Shown: in pieces, positions 1 to 7,103 of the stretch
Layout of the letters: each line of letters starts with the position of its first letter
Position numbering within the stretch: position 1 is the first letter of the stretch
DNA from: an uncultured Olsenella sp.
Lineage (GTDB): Bacteria > Actinomycetota > Coriobacteriia > Coriobacteriales > Atopobiaceae
Assembly: GCA_900548775.1 (NCBI GenBank)
Contig: URLM01000052.1
Span: 1-12,655 of the forward strand
DNA length: 12,655 nucleotides
Direction of reading: 5' to 3'
Notes under the pieces: generated by a model
Told to the model about the DNA's origin: nothing
Database searches by the model: none
What the model saw: the letters and a program-made list of their open reading frames with translations, nothing else
Made by a program: the position numbers and the translations under genes

Positions 1-1523
1 CCATGGTCTCCAAGTTTGGTGGTGGCATGGGCATGTACCTGGGCAAGGTTCGCGCCAAGGGCGGAAGCATCCGTGGGTTCGAGGGCGCGGCCGGCGGCGT
101 GGTGCGCTGGATTCGCGTGATCAACGACACCGCCGTAGCCGTGGACCAGCTGGGCGTGCGGGCCGGCGCCGTGGCCGTCTACCTCGACGCATGGCACCGC
201 GACCTTCCCGAGTTCCTGCAGCTTCGCACCAACAACGGTGACGATCGCATGAAGGCGCACGACGTCTTCCCGGCGGTCTGCTACCCGGACCTGTTCTGGC
301 GCATGGCCGAGCAGGACCTCGACCAGCCCTGGCACCTCATGTGCCCCCACGACATCCTCACGGTGAAGGGCTACGCGCTCGAGGACTACTTCGGCGAGGA
401 GTGGGAGCGCCGCTACCTCGAATGCGTTGCGGACCCTCGCATCCCCAAGCGTACCGTTACCGTTAAGGACGTCGTGCGCCTCGTCCTGCGCAGCGCCGTC
501 GAGACGGGCACGCCGTTCGCGTTCATGCGCGACACCGTGAACCGCGCGAACCCCAACCCGCACGCAGGCGTGATCTACTGCTCGAACCTCTGCACCGAGA
601 TCGCCCAGAACACGAGCGAGATCCAAAGCGTCTCGCAGGAGGTCGTGACCGAGGACGGCGACACCGTCGTGGTGACCACCACGCGTCCCGGCGACTTCGT
701 GGTGTGCAACCTCGCGAGCCTCTCGCTCGGGCGCCTGCCAGTGGAGGACGACGCCTACCTCGCCCGCACGGTCGAGACCGCCGTCCGCGCGCTCGACAAC
801 GTGATCGACCTCAACTTCTACGCCCTCCCCTACGCGAAGATAACCAACCGCCGCTACCGCTCGGTTGGCCTGGGCGTCTCGGGCTACCACCACATGCTGG
901 CAAAACGCGGCATCATGTGGGAGGGAGAGGAGCACCTGCGCTTCGCGGACGACGTCTTCGAGCGCATCAACCGCCACGCCATCGAGGCCTCGTGCGCGCT
1001 TGCCGAGGAGCGCGGCGCGTACGAGAAGTTCGAGGGCTCAGACTGGCAGACCGGCGCGTACTTCGAGAAGCGCGGCTACAGCTCGCCCGAGTGGCGGGCG
1101 CTCGCCGAGCGCGTGGCCACCCACGGCATGCGAAACGCGTACCTTCTCGCCGTGGCACCCACCAGCTCGACATCGATCATCGCAGGCACCACGGCCGGGC
1201 TCGACCCCGTGATGCGCAAGTTCTTCCTGGAGGAGAAGAAGGGCTCCATGCTCCCGCGCGTCGCTCCGGAGCTCTCGCCCCAGACCTGGTGGTACTACAA
1301 GCCGGCCCACATGATCGACCAGACATGGAGCATGCGCGCGGCCGGCGTGCGCCAGCGCCACATCGACCAGGCGCAGTCCGTGAACCTCTACATCACCAAC
1401 GAGTACACCATGCGACAGGTGCTGGAGCTCTATCTCGAGGCGTGGCGCGACGGCGTCAAGACCGTCTACTACGTGCGCAGCAAGTCGCTCGAGGTCGAGG
1501 AGTGCGAGAGCTGCTCCAGCTAG
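1..1523 (+). CDS. nrdA: Ribonucleoside-diphosphate reductase alpha subunit, class I (5'-truncated by window edge)
   Basis: Catalytic large subunit of class I ribonucleotide reductase, which reduces ribonucleoside diphosphates to deoxyribonucleotides in the cytoplasm with the beta subunit encoded next. The frame is open from base 1, and the ATG at 3 is internal: the opening residues (SKFGGGMGMYLGKVRAKGG) match the middle of NrdA, so any ATP cone and the first redox cysteine lie upstream. Numbering from the codon at base 3, the active-site motif SNLCTEI supplies N195, C197 (thiyl radical) and E199. C235 in FVVCNLASLSLG is the second redox cysteine. APTSSTSIIAGTTAG is the conserved substrate loop. 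KTVYY (Y489, Y490) is the radical-transfer tyrosine pair, and the tail carries C501 and C504 (CESC) for thioredoxin or glutaredoxin reduction. No visible catalytic residue is missing. nrdB follows after 57 bases. The family is certain; nrdA rather than nrdE is inferred from the C-terminal tail. Confidence 0.95.
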   Translation, partial: MVSKFGGGMGMYLGKVRAKGGSIRGFEGAAGGVVRWIRVINDTAVAVDQLGVRAGAVAVYLDAWHRDLPEFLQLRTNNGDDRMKAHDVFPAVCYPDLFWRMAEQDLDQPWHLMCPHDILTVKGYALEDYFGEEWERRYLECVADPRIPKRTVTVKDVVRLVLRSAVETGTPFAFMRDTVNRANPNPHAGVIYCSNLCTEIAQNTSEIQSVSQEVVTEDGDTVVVTTTRPGDFVVCNLASLSLGRLPVEDDAYLARTVETAVRALDNVIDLNFYALPYAKITNRRYRSVGLGVSGYHHMLAKRGIMWEGEEHLRFADDVFERINRHAIEASCALAEERGAYEKFEGSDWQTGAYFEKRGYSSPEWRALAERVATHGMRNAYLLAVAPTSSTSIIAGTTAGLDPVMRKFFLEEKKGSMLPRVAPELSPQTWWYYKPAHMIDQTWSMRAAGVRQRHIDQAQSVNLYITNEYTMRQVLELYLEAWRDGVKTVYYVRSKSLEVEECESCSS

Positions 1524-1528
1524 GGCGC

Positions 1529-1552
1529 TGGTGCGCATCGCGAAACGCACCA
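1529..1552 (+). other. Hairpin in the nrdA-nrdB intercistronic gap
   Basis: A perfect 7-bp inverted repeat (TGGTGCG at 1529-1535, CGCACCA at 1546-1552) encloses a 10-base loop, just after the nrdA stop and about 17 bases before the nrdB Shine-Dalgarno. There is no T run, so it is not an intrinsic terminator. It could stabilise or process the mRNA to set the subunit ratio, which is inference only. Short hairpins arise by chance in GC-rich DNA. Confidence 0.35.
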
Positions 1553-1580
1553 CGCCCCAAGACCACCAGAAAGGAACCCC

Positions 1581-2639
1581 ATGCAGCAAGCAAACGGCAC
1601 GCGCCTCTCGCCCAAGGCGCTCTTCAACCCCAACGGCGACACTGACGTGCGCGCAAGGCGCCTCATCGGCGGCAACACCACCAACCTCAACGACTTCAAC
1701 AACGTGAAGTATGCCTGGACTTCGGACTGGTACCGACAGGCCATGAACAACTTCTGGATCCCCGAGGAGATCAACCTCTCGCAGGACGTTAAGGACTACC
1801 CAAACCTCCTGCCCGCCGAGCGCACCGCGTACGACAAGATCCTCTCGTTTCTCGTCTTTCTCGACTCGCTCCAGACCGCGAACCTCCCCAACGTGGGCGA
1901 GTTCATCACGGCAAACGAGGTCAACCTGTGCCTGCACATCCAGACCTTCCAGGAGTGCGTGCACTCGCAGAGCTACTCGTACATGCTGGACACGATCTGC
2001 AGCCCCGAGCAGCGCAACGACATTCTCTACCAGTGGAAGACCGACAAGCACCTGCTGGCGAGAAACACCTTCATCGGCAACCTCTACAACGAGTTCCAAG
2101 AGCGCCAGGACGCACCGGCCCTGCTGCGCGTGATGATGGCGAACTTCATCCTTGAGGGCGTGTACTTCTACTCGGGGTTCATGTTCTTCTACAACCTTGC
2201 GCGAAACGGCAAGATGCCTGGCAGCGCACAGGAGATTCGCTACATCAACCGCGACGAGAACACCCATCTGTGGCTCTTCCGCAACATGATCCTCGAGCTG
2301 CAACGCGAGGAGCCGCAGCTCTTCACCGAGGAGGCCGTGGGCGAGCTGCGCGAGATGCTCGAGGAGGGCGTGCGCCAGGAGATCGCCTGGGGCCAGTACG
2401 TGATTGGCGAGAACATCCCCGGCCTCACCGGCCAGCAGGTGAGCGACTATATCCACTACCTGGGCAACCTTCGGTGGAGCTCGCTAGGGATGGGCCAGCT
2501 CTACCCCGAGTTTGCCGAGGAGCCGGCGGACATGGCCTGGGTCTCGCAGTACAGCAACGCAAACATGGTGAAGACAGACTTCTTCGAGGCGCGCTCGACC
2601 GCGTACGCCAAGTCTACCGCCCTGGTGGACGACCTGTAG
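1581..2639 (+). CDS. nrdB: Ribonucleoside-diphosphate reductase beta subunit, class I
   Basis: Radical-generating small subunit of class I ribonucleotide reductase, 352 residues, typical of the R2 family. The ATG at 1581 is preceded by GAAAGGA about five bases upstream. The full di-metal ligand set can be read off: D95 (LDSLQ), E125 and H128 (ECVHSQSY), E192 (ILEGVYFYSGF), and E226 and H229 (RDENTH). Y132 sits seven residues after E125, the same spacing as E. coli E115-Y122, so this is a tyrosyl-radical R2 rather than a Phe-substituted class Ic protein. The C-terminal region VKTDFFEARSTAYA matches the conserved end of R2 before the flexible tail that docks on the alpha subunit. It lies 57 bases after nrdA on the same strand and is presumably co-transcribed. 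Whether the metal site is Fe-Fe or Mn-Fe cannot be read from sequence. No nrdI or nrdH is seen in the window, though either could lie upstream. Confidence 0.95.
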   Translation: MQQANGTRLSPKALFNPNGDTDVRARRLIGGNTTNLNDFNNVKYAWTSDWYRQAMNNFWIPEEINLSQDVKDYPNLLPAERTAYDKILSFLVFLDSLQTANLPNVGEFITANEVNLCLHIQTFQECVHSQSYSYMLDTICSPEQRNDILYQWKTDKHLLARNTFIGNLYNEFQERQDAPALLRVMMANFILEGVYFYSGFMFFYNLARNGKMPGSAQEIRYINRDENTHLWLFRNMILELQREEPQLFTEEAVGELREMLEEGVRQEIAWGQYVIGENIPGLTGQQVSDYIHYLGNLRWSSLGMGQLYPEFAEEPADMAWVSQYSNANMVKTDFFEARSTAYAKSTALVDDL

Positions 2640-2672
2640 GGGCGCAGCCGCTTGCGGAGCGCCGCCGTGCGA

Positions 2673-2826
2673 CCGCGCTTCTCGCCGGCCGGGACGGACG
2701 GATGCGCCACCGCCACGCACGGCCGCGCTTCTCGCCGATACACATTCGTACCCGAATCTGTGACGCGCCCAGGTCGATACACATTCGGGCGACGAATGTG
2801 TATCGACCTCCGGCACGAGAAGCGCG
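2673..2826. repeat. Nested direct and inverted repeat cluster between convergent genes
   Basis: In the gap after nrdB, CCGCGCTTCTCGCCG occurs at 2673-2687 and again at 2723-2737, and its core returns inverted (CGAGAAGCGCG) at 2816-2826. The word CGATACACATTCG occurs at 2736-2748 and 2775-2787, and inverted at 2793-2805. The second copy of the first repeat runs straight into the first copy of the second, and the same order is mirrored on the far side. The whole is therefore a nested inverted arrangement around the perfect palindrome at 2771-2809. The right copy is separated by a short insertion (ACCTCCGGCA). The region has no convincing gene. Its role is unknown; options include REP-like elements, a bidirectional transcript end or the remains of a mobile element. 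Confidence 0.8.
2771..2809. repeat. Perfect 17-bp inverted repeat with a 5-base loop
   Basis: AGGTCGATACACATTCG (2771-2787) and its exact reverse complement (2793-2809) flank the loop GGCGA. The stem is long and perfect, far beyond chance for a 216-base gap. Neither side has a T tract, so it is not a standard intrinsic terminator for nrdB or for the converging ATPase gene. It could still stop or protect both transcripts, or be a protein-binding palindrome. An imperfect version of the same hairpin, with the arms separated by TACC, sits at about 2737-2763. Confidence 0.9.
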
Positions 2827-2855
2827 ACCTCACGCCACCGCCGCGACTGCCTGCC

Positions 2856-4199
2856 TCACAACGTGTCAGGCAGCACGTCGGCGGCAAAGAGAGGCAGGTT
2901 CACGAGCCATCCCTCGTCCTTGTAGCCGCGCAGAGAAAGCCGCTGGCACCTCTCTATGCCAAATTCCTTGGAGAACTTGGCAAGACTCCTGCTGCGCACG
3001 TTGTCGTCGGACTTCACCTCGAGCGGAATCACCTTTCCCCGACACTCGTAGACAAAGTCCACCTCGGCCTTATCCGTCCTTCCGTCAGCGGACCAGTAAT
3101 ACGGAACGCACGCGTTGCTCGCCACAAGCTGCTGGCACACGTACTGCTCGGCATAGGCACCCTTGCCCTGGGCGTAGAGGGAATCACCTCGCACAATAAC
3201 GTCCTGGTCAAGGCCATAGGCAGCACCTAGAAGACCCACGTCGAGAAGGAACAGCTTGAAGGATCGGTCGTCGGCATACGTAAGAAGCGGGATGCCAGGC
3301 CGAGAAACCCTTGGCACCCTTGTGACCAAGCCGGCATCGACAAGCCAGGAGACCGCATCCCTGTACTCTCGTCCCCTACCACCCGCCTTGACCTTGGAAT
3401 ACGCGAACTTATTGATGCCAGTCTCGCGCGAAATCTGCGTGGGCACGGAGCGCCAGACTTCTCGAATTCGCTCGGAATCCGCCGGAGCCGACACGTGCTT
3501 CGAAAAATCGAACTCATAGTCACGAAGCAATCTTTGCTGCACCTTACGCGATTCACCAAGAAGGTGCGTGTCGATATATGCCTGCACCGCCTCTGGCATA
3601 CCGCCGACGTAGAGATAGAGCTTGAGCAAATCCTCGTACTTCTCGCCAAGCGCACTTGCCAGGTCGAGCGAATCCCTTCCGAGTAGCTGGGAAAGTCGTG
3701 GCTCGCCCATTGCTTCCACGAATTCTTTGAAGGTCATGGGGTGCATGTCGAGGTAGTCGACTTTGCCTACCGGCCACGAAATCCGCTGGGCATCCTCCTG
3801 CTGCGAGGAGAGTCTGCTCATGGCGACGCCCAGGAGAGACCCCGCTGCAACAACGGGAATATCTGGGCGCAATTCGCAGAACTGCTTGAGAGACGCAATG
3901 GCGCGCGGGCACTCTTGAATCTCGTCAAAGAACACGAGGGTGCGCCCGTTGGAGGCATCGGTCCCCGTATATGCCGAGATCGCCGTGAGAAGACGAGCAG
4001 GATCAAGCGATCCTGCAAACACGTTCTTCATTACCTCGTTGTCGAGAAACGTCACGTGCGCGACGGCATCAAAGTGCTCGCGACCAAACTCCAGGACAAG
4101 CCAGGTCTTTCCCACCTGGCGCGCGCCAGTCACAACAAGCGGCTTGCGTTTTGGAGACTTTGCCCATCGCTCAAGATCGCTCATTGCCGCGCGCTTCAT
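2856..4199 (-). CDS. ATP-binding protein, AAA_14 and DUF4143 domains
   Basis: P-loop ATPase of a widespread bacterial and archaeal family whose cellular role is not established. From the ATG at 4199 it has 447 residues. Walker A is GARQVGKT (25-32), Walker B is LVFFDEIQE (88-96), and VVAAGSLLG (116-124) fits sensor 1. A winged-helix-like stretch (NKFAYSKVKAGGRG, then WLVDAGLVTRV) precedes the C-terminal DUF4143 part. That part contains EVDFVY and PLEVKS, giving D381, E394 and K396 in the order of a PD-(D/E)XK nuclease fold. The start is set by GGGGGG about six bases before the 4199 ATG. The frame stays open to 4316, but the extra 39 codons overlap a tandem repeat and do not look like family sequence. 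Base composition is lower in GC than the neighbours (31 of 60 at 3481-3540 against 40 of 60 at 10921-10980), suggesting transfer. It stands alone and converges on nrdB. Confidence 0.9.
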   Translation of the reverse strand: MKRAAMSDLERWAKSPKRKPLVVTGARQVGKTWLVLEFGREHFDAVAHVTFLDNEVMKNVFAGSLDPARLLTAISAYTGTDASNGRTLVFFDEIQECPRAIASLKQFCELRPDIPVVAAGSLLGVAMSRLSSQQEDAQRISWPVGKVDYLDMHPMTFKEFVEAMGEPRLSQLLGRDSLDLASALGEKYEDLLKLYLYVGGMPEAVQAYIDTHLLGESRKVQQRLLRDYEFDFSKHVSAPADSERIREVWRSVPTQISRETGINKFAYSKVKAGGRGREYRDAVSWLVDAGLVTRVPRVSRPGIPLLTYADDRSFKLFLLDVGLLGAAYGLDQDVIVRGDSLYAQGKGAYAEQYVCQQLVASNACVPYYWSADGRTDKAEVDFVYECRGKVIPLEVKSDDNVRSRSLAKFSKEFGIERCQRLSLRGYKDEGWLVNLPLFAADVLPDTL

Positions 4200-4268
4200 A
4201 ACGATGCCCCCCGAAAAAGAATCTGTGATGACGTAACGGTCTGGTAGTGTGGGATACGTCTCATACTC

Positions 4269-4364
4269 TATCGCAAACAGACGGTATTGGCGATTTGCGA
4301 TGTCGAATACAGCCATAATTGGCTATTTGCGAAATCTCAAACGTCCATTATTGGCTGTTTACGA
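4269..4364 (-). repeat. Three contiguous degenerate 32-bp direct repeats upstream of the ATPase gene
   Basis: Read on the minus strand, units lie at 4364-4333, 4332-4301 and 4300-4269, with no spacers. Each opens with a core close to TCGCAAATAGCCAAT (variants TCGTAAACAGCCAAT and TCGCAAATCGCCAAT), exactly 32 bases apart. By hand alignment the middle unit matches the downstream unit at 24 of 32 positions and the upstream unit at 22 of 32. The unit nearest the gene also ends in TTTGCGA, the inverse of its own start, so it is a dyad. The array lies 70 bases from the chosen ATPase start, where operators or promoters would be expected. It could be an iteron-like binding site; the bound protein is unknown. 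Confidence 0.8.
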
Positions 4365-4407
4365 ACATTCATGATATTAAGACGTCACTGATCGGTCCCC
4401 AGCTGAG

Positions 4408-4441
4408 AAAAGCGGGCGACCCCTCCTCCGGAGCCACCCGC
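4408..4441 (-). terminator. Probable intrinsic terminator for the 91-residue gene
   Basis: On the minus strand, GCGGG (4441-4437) pairs with CCCGC (4416-4412), with further inner pairing (CTCC/GGAG), followed at once by TTTT and then CTC. It lies about 50 bases after the stop codon of the gene ending at 4490. The stem is imperfect, so efficiency is uncertain. Confidence 0.5.
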
Positions 4442-4489
4442 CAAAAGACCGCCGTCGCTGCAGCGCCTACTGCCGCCGCAGCACGCCGC

Positions 4490-4765
4490 CTATAGGTTGT
4501 GCTTCTTCAGCTTCTGCTCGAAGATCCCGTTCACGATCTGGCTCAGCTGCTCGCGCGCGTCAGCCGGCAGCTCGCCCTCCTGCGCCGCGACGGCGTAGAG
4601 GTCCGGATGCTCGAGCTCGATCTTCTCGAACGTCTTGCTCAGCGCGTGCTTGCGCACGAAGAACGGAATCCGCTTCACGCTCTCCTCGGGCACCAGCGCC
4701 AGAATCTTCTCGTTAGTGACCTTGCTGCTCGACGACCCAACCGGACCAACTTCCTGCTCTGCCAT
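4490..4765 (-). CDS. Small protein of unknown function, 91 residues
   Basis: I do not recognise this protein. It begins MAEQEVGPVGSSSSKVTNEK and ends EQKLKKHNL. It is soluble and charged, with no membrane segment, no cysteine and no known motif that I can see. The Ser-rich residues 11-14 are probably disordered, and the central and C-terminal parts (VPEESVKRIPFFVRKHALSKTFEKIELEHP, cut here from residues 25-54; then DAREQLSQIVNGIFEQKLKK) look helical. A good Shine-Dalgarno (GAGAAGGGG) lies about seven bases before the ATG at 4765, and a probable terminator follows, so the gene looks real and monocistronic. It diverges from the hydrolase gene across a 155-base gap. In that gap TAGAAT (minus strand, 4797-4802) could be its -10 box, but no -35 match is clear. 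Confidence 0.7.
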   Translation of the reverse strand: MAEQEVGPVGSSSSKVTNEKILALVPEESVKRIPFFVRKHALSKTFEKIELEHPDLYAVAAQEGELPADAREQLSQIVNGIFEQKLKKHNL

Positions 4766-4920
4766 GGTTTACCCCTTCTCGAAGTGACCGGAGCCATTCT
4801 ATCCGCACGAGACAAACGCTATACCGCAGCCCACAATTCCACGGCGGCTCCACGCGCGACGGGGGGCGCAGCGCGCGTGCTCCGTTACCATGGGAGCAGC
4901 AAAACAAGCAGAGGAGACCC

Positions 4921-5676
4921 ATGGCAAACGAGAACAACGCAAAGGCAAAGACGCACGTCAAGCTCCGTCGCGCAGCGCTGGGACTGCTCGCGGCGCTCGC
5001 GAGCGTCGTGGTCGCCTTTCTCGCCTACGCAAGCACTTACTCTCGGGCGACTGCGCGTGCGGAGGCTGCGCTCGCAGGCAGCGACTCCGTCCGCGTGACA
5101 GCAACCGCAAACGGTTACCTCTTTGATGGGCCTGGCACAGAGAACGCGCTGGTGTTCTATCCCGGCGGCAAGGTCCAGTGCGAGGCCTACGCAGCCCAGT
5201 TAGAAAGCATCGCCGAGAAGGGAACGGACGTGTTTCTCGTGCGCATGCCGCTCAACTTTGCGTTTCTCGACATGAACGCCGCGGACTCCATCCTAGGCAG
5301 TGGCGAGTACCACTACAGCCACTGGTACGTGGGCGGTCACTCCCTTGGCGGCGCGATGGCCGCCGTCTACGCCGCCGACCACACCAGCGAGCTTGACGGG
5401 CTGGTGGTTCTCGCCGCGTACCCCACCAAGAGCCTGCGCGCGCCGGGCTTTAGGATGCTCTCCGTCTATGGCTCCGAGGACGGCGAGGTAGACAAGCTGC
5501 AATCCCATGCCGACCTGCGGCCGGACGACTACGCGGAGCTTGTGATCGAGGGCGGCAACCACGCCCAGTTTGGCGACTACGGCGCGCAGGACGGCGACGG
5601 AGTTGCCACGATAAGCGTCGAGGAGCAGCAGGAGCTCACCGCAAACGCCGTGGCCGCGTTCACGCAGGGCGAGTAG
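4921..5676 (+). CDS. Membrane-anchored alpha/beta hydrolase
   Basis: Serine hydrolase of the alpha/beta fold, 251 residues, probably acting outside the cytoplasmic membrane. Residues 1-17 are basic and hydrophilic, then ALGLLAALASVVVAFLAYAS (19-38) forms one hydrophobic segment: a signal anchor or uncleaved signal peptide with no lipobox cysteine. The catalytic triad can be assigned: nucleophile S141 in GGHSLGG, acid D187 in YGSEDGEVD and histidine H214 in GGNHAQFG, each in the expected order. YPGGKVQCEAY (80-90) fits the oxyanion-hole strand and loop. Substrate is unknown; the compact core with no lid resembles the dienelactone hydrolase-like Abhydrolase_5 group. AGAGGAGA sits about five bases before the ATG. 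The gene is monocistronic and converges on the exporter gene, which starts 23 bases past its stop on the other strand. Confidence 0.88.
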   Translation: MANENNAKAKTHVKLRRAALGLLAALASVVVAFLAYASTYSRATARAEAALAGSDSVRVTATANGYLFDGPGTENALVFYPGGKVQCEAYAAQLESIAEKGTDVFLVRMPLNFAFLDMNAADSILGSGEYHYSHWYVGGHSLGGAMAAVYAADHTSELDGLVVLAAYPTKSLRAPGFRMLSVYGSEDGEVDKLQSHADLRPDDYAELVIEGGNHAQFGDYGAQDGDGVATISVEEQQELTANAVAAFTQGE

Positions 5677-5699
5677 GGCCAAGCAGGGCGCCAGCCCCC

Positions 5700-6947
5700 C
5701 TACCGCCGCGCCCGCCTCTCCAGCACCAGCATCACGGCGCCGAGCAGCACAATCGCCACGCCACTGATGCCAAACCACGTGCTCACGCCAAGGACCTCCG
5801 CAACGGGCGAAGCCACGGCAAGGCCAATGGGCGTCGAGATCATCGAGACGATCTGGAACGCCGAGAAGGCCCGGCCAAGCTTCTCGGGCGCGATGCTCTT
5901 CTGCATGTACGCCACGATTGGCACGTCGTAGCAGGTCGCGGTTGCCCCCATCGCGCCGCAGAGAACAACGAACGCCACCCAGCCGCCAAAGCTCCGGGGC
6001 AGCAGCCCCGAGGCAAGGCAGGTCGCGCCCAGAGCCACCGTCGCCCAGAACGACGCGCGAACCTCGTTCTTGAGGTTGGCCTTCGCCACCGCGATGCCCG
6101 CCACCAGCATCCCCAGCGCCCAGCTCATCTCGACGAGGCTCCCCTCGAAGGCCCCAAGCCCAAAGAAGTCGCTGGTCATGAGCGGATAGAAGGACGAGAG
6201 CGGCATGAAGAACACCATGAACACGAGAAGGGAGACTATGACCTGCGTGAGCACGCGGTCCTCCCAGAAGACCGAGAGGCCATCGCGCAGCTCGCGGACG
6301 GGGTGGAGCCTGGGGCGCTCCCCCTCTGCACGGTGGTCGGGCACGGGAACAATGCCCAGCGTGACGGCGGCGACCACCGCGCCAACGAGGTCCGTCACCA
6401 GGATGAGCGCCAGCGGGAACGCCGCAAAGAGCGCACCGCCAACAACGGGGCCAAGAATATAGGAGGCGCTGCTTATGGCCTGCGCCATGCCGCCGGCCTC
6501 AACAAGGGACTCGGCGGGCACGATCTGCGGTACCATCGCCTGCATCGCGGGAGCCTGGAACGAGGTCGCTGCCGCACGGGCGGCGAGAAGCGCGATCACT
6601 GCGGCGACCGAGACGCCCCACGAGCCCATTGCCAGCGCAAACACCGTCGCCATGATGCCCGCAGCAAGGTCCGCCGCGATGCAGACGCGCTTTCGGTTGT
6701 GGCGGTCCGCCACGATGCCCGCCACAGGCGAGAGGATCGCGCCGGGTAGGAACGCCGCGAGGCCCGCAAGTCCCATCGCAGCGGGCGACGCCGTTTCCTG
6801 CGCAAGGAACCAGACCAGCGCAAACTGCACCGCCGAGCTTCCCACCTGCGAGACTGCCTGACCCGCTAGGATGGTGTAGTAGCGGCGCCGCCACGCGGGG
6901 TTAGGGCGCATGGCCTCCTGCGGGCTCTTGGTTTCCTGGTCATCCAC
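5700..6947 (-). CDS. MFS transporter, probable drug or metabolite exporter
   Basis: Major facilitator superfamily permease in the inner membrane, 415 residues with about 12 hydrophobic segments. Motif A of the MFS appears between the second and third segments as GIVADRHNRKR (77-87). The N-terminal YTILAGQAVSQVGSSAVQFA and the overall pattern resemble the DHA3/MFS_3 group (MefA-like proton-driven exporters). Substrate cannot be inferred. The start is a GTG at 6947 with GGAG about eight bases upstream; the next in-frame ATG is codon 13 (MRPNPAW), which would still precede the first membrane segment. A good promoter lies just upstream (6990-7018). The gene is alone on its strand, diverging from the DUF5714 gene and converging on the hydrolase gene. 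No adjacent regulator gene is present. Confidence 0.9.
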   Translation of the reverse strand: MDDQETKSPQEAMRPNPAWRRRYYTILAGQAVSQVGSSAVQFALVWFLAQETASPAAMGLAGLAAFLPGAILSPVAGIVADRHNRKRVCIAADLAAGIMATVFALAMGSWGVSVAAVIALLAARAAATSFQAPAMQAMVPQIVPAESLVEAGGMAQAISSASYILGPVVGGALFAAFPLALILVTDLVGAVVAAVTLGIVPVPDHRAEGERPRLHPVRELRDGLSVFWEDRVLTQVIVSLLVFMVFFMPLSSFYPLMTSDFFGLGAFEGSLVEMSWALGMLVAGIAVAKANLKNEVRASFWATVALGATCLASGLLPRSFGGWVAFVVLCGAMGATATCYDVPIVAYMQKSIAPEKLGRAFSAFQIVSMISTPIGLAVASPVAEVLGVSTWFGISGVAIVLLGAVMLVLERRARR

Positions 6948-6989
6948 GTCGAGGCTCCGTCCTTCTCGCCAGAACGAAAATGGGGCGAG

Positions 6990-7018
6990 ACTATAGCACG
7001 CGCGGGCGAGGGTGTCTA
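6990..7018 (-). promoter_or_regulatory. Sigma70-type promoter for the MFS gene
   Basis: On the minus strand, TAGACA (7018-7013) and TATAGT (6995-6990) each match the -35 and -10 consensus at five of six positions and are separated by exactly 17 bases. Transcription would begin near 6983, giving a leader of about 36 bases to the GTG at 6947. Nothing comparable is evident on the plus strand for the DUF5714 gene. Confidence 0.7.
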
Positions 7019-7103
7019 GGAACCGTCACTCGCACCAGGTGGTGCGCACCGCTGCCGCAGGGGTACCATGAAGCCGTTTTGCAACGCAACGCTGGGAGGA
7101 CGC

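Noticed and set aside
1038..2456. 472-codon open frame on the minus strand across nrdA and nrdB
   Set aside because: Antisense shadow of nrdAB, whose catalytic motifs are complete. No ribosome site or recognisable domain supports the antisense reading.
2771..2809. Intrinsic terminator for nrdB or the ATPase gene
   Set aside because: The stem is long and perfect but no T run follows on either strand (CCTCC after it on plus, GGGCG on minus), so the usual mechanism does not apply. It is listed as an inverted repeat.
4200..4316. 39-codon N-terminal extension of the ATPase from an ATG at 4316
   Set aside because: It overlaps the 32-bp tandem repeats and precedes the family's usual start. The ATG at 4199 has GGGGGG at good spacing.
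4269..4364. CRISPR array
   Set aside because: The 32-base units are contiguous with no unique spacers between them, only three degenerate copies exist, and no cas gene is nearby.
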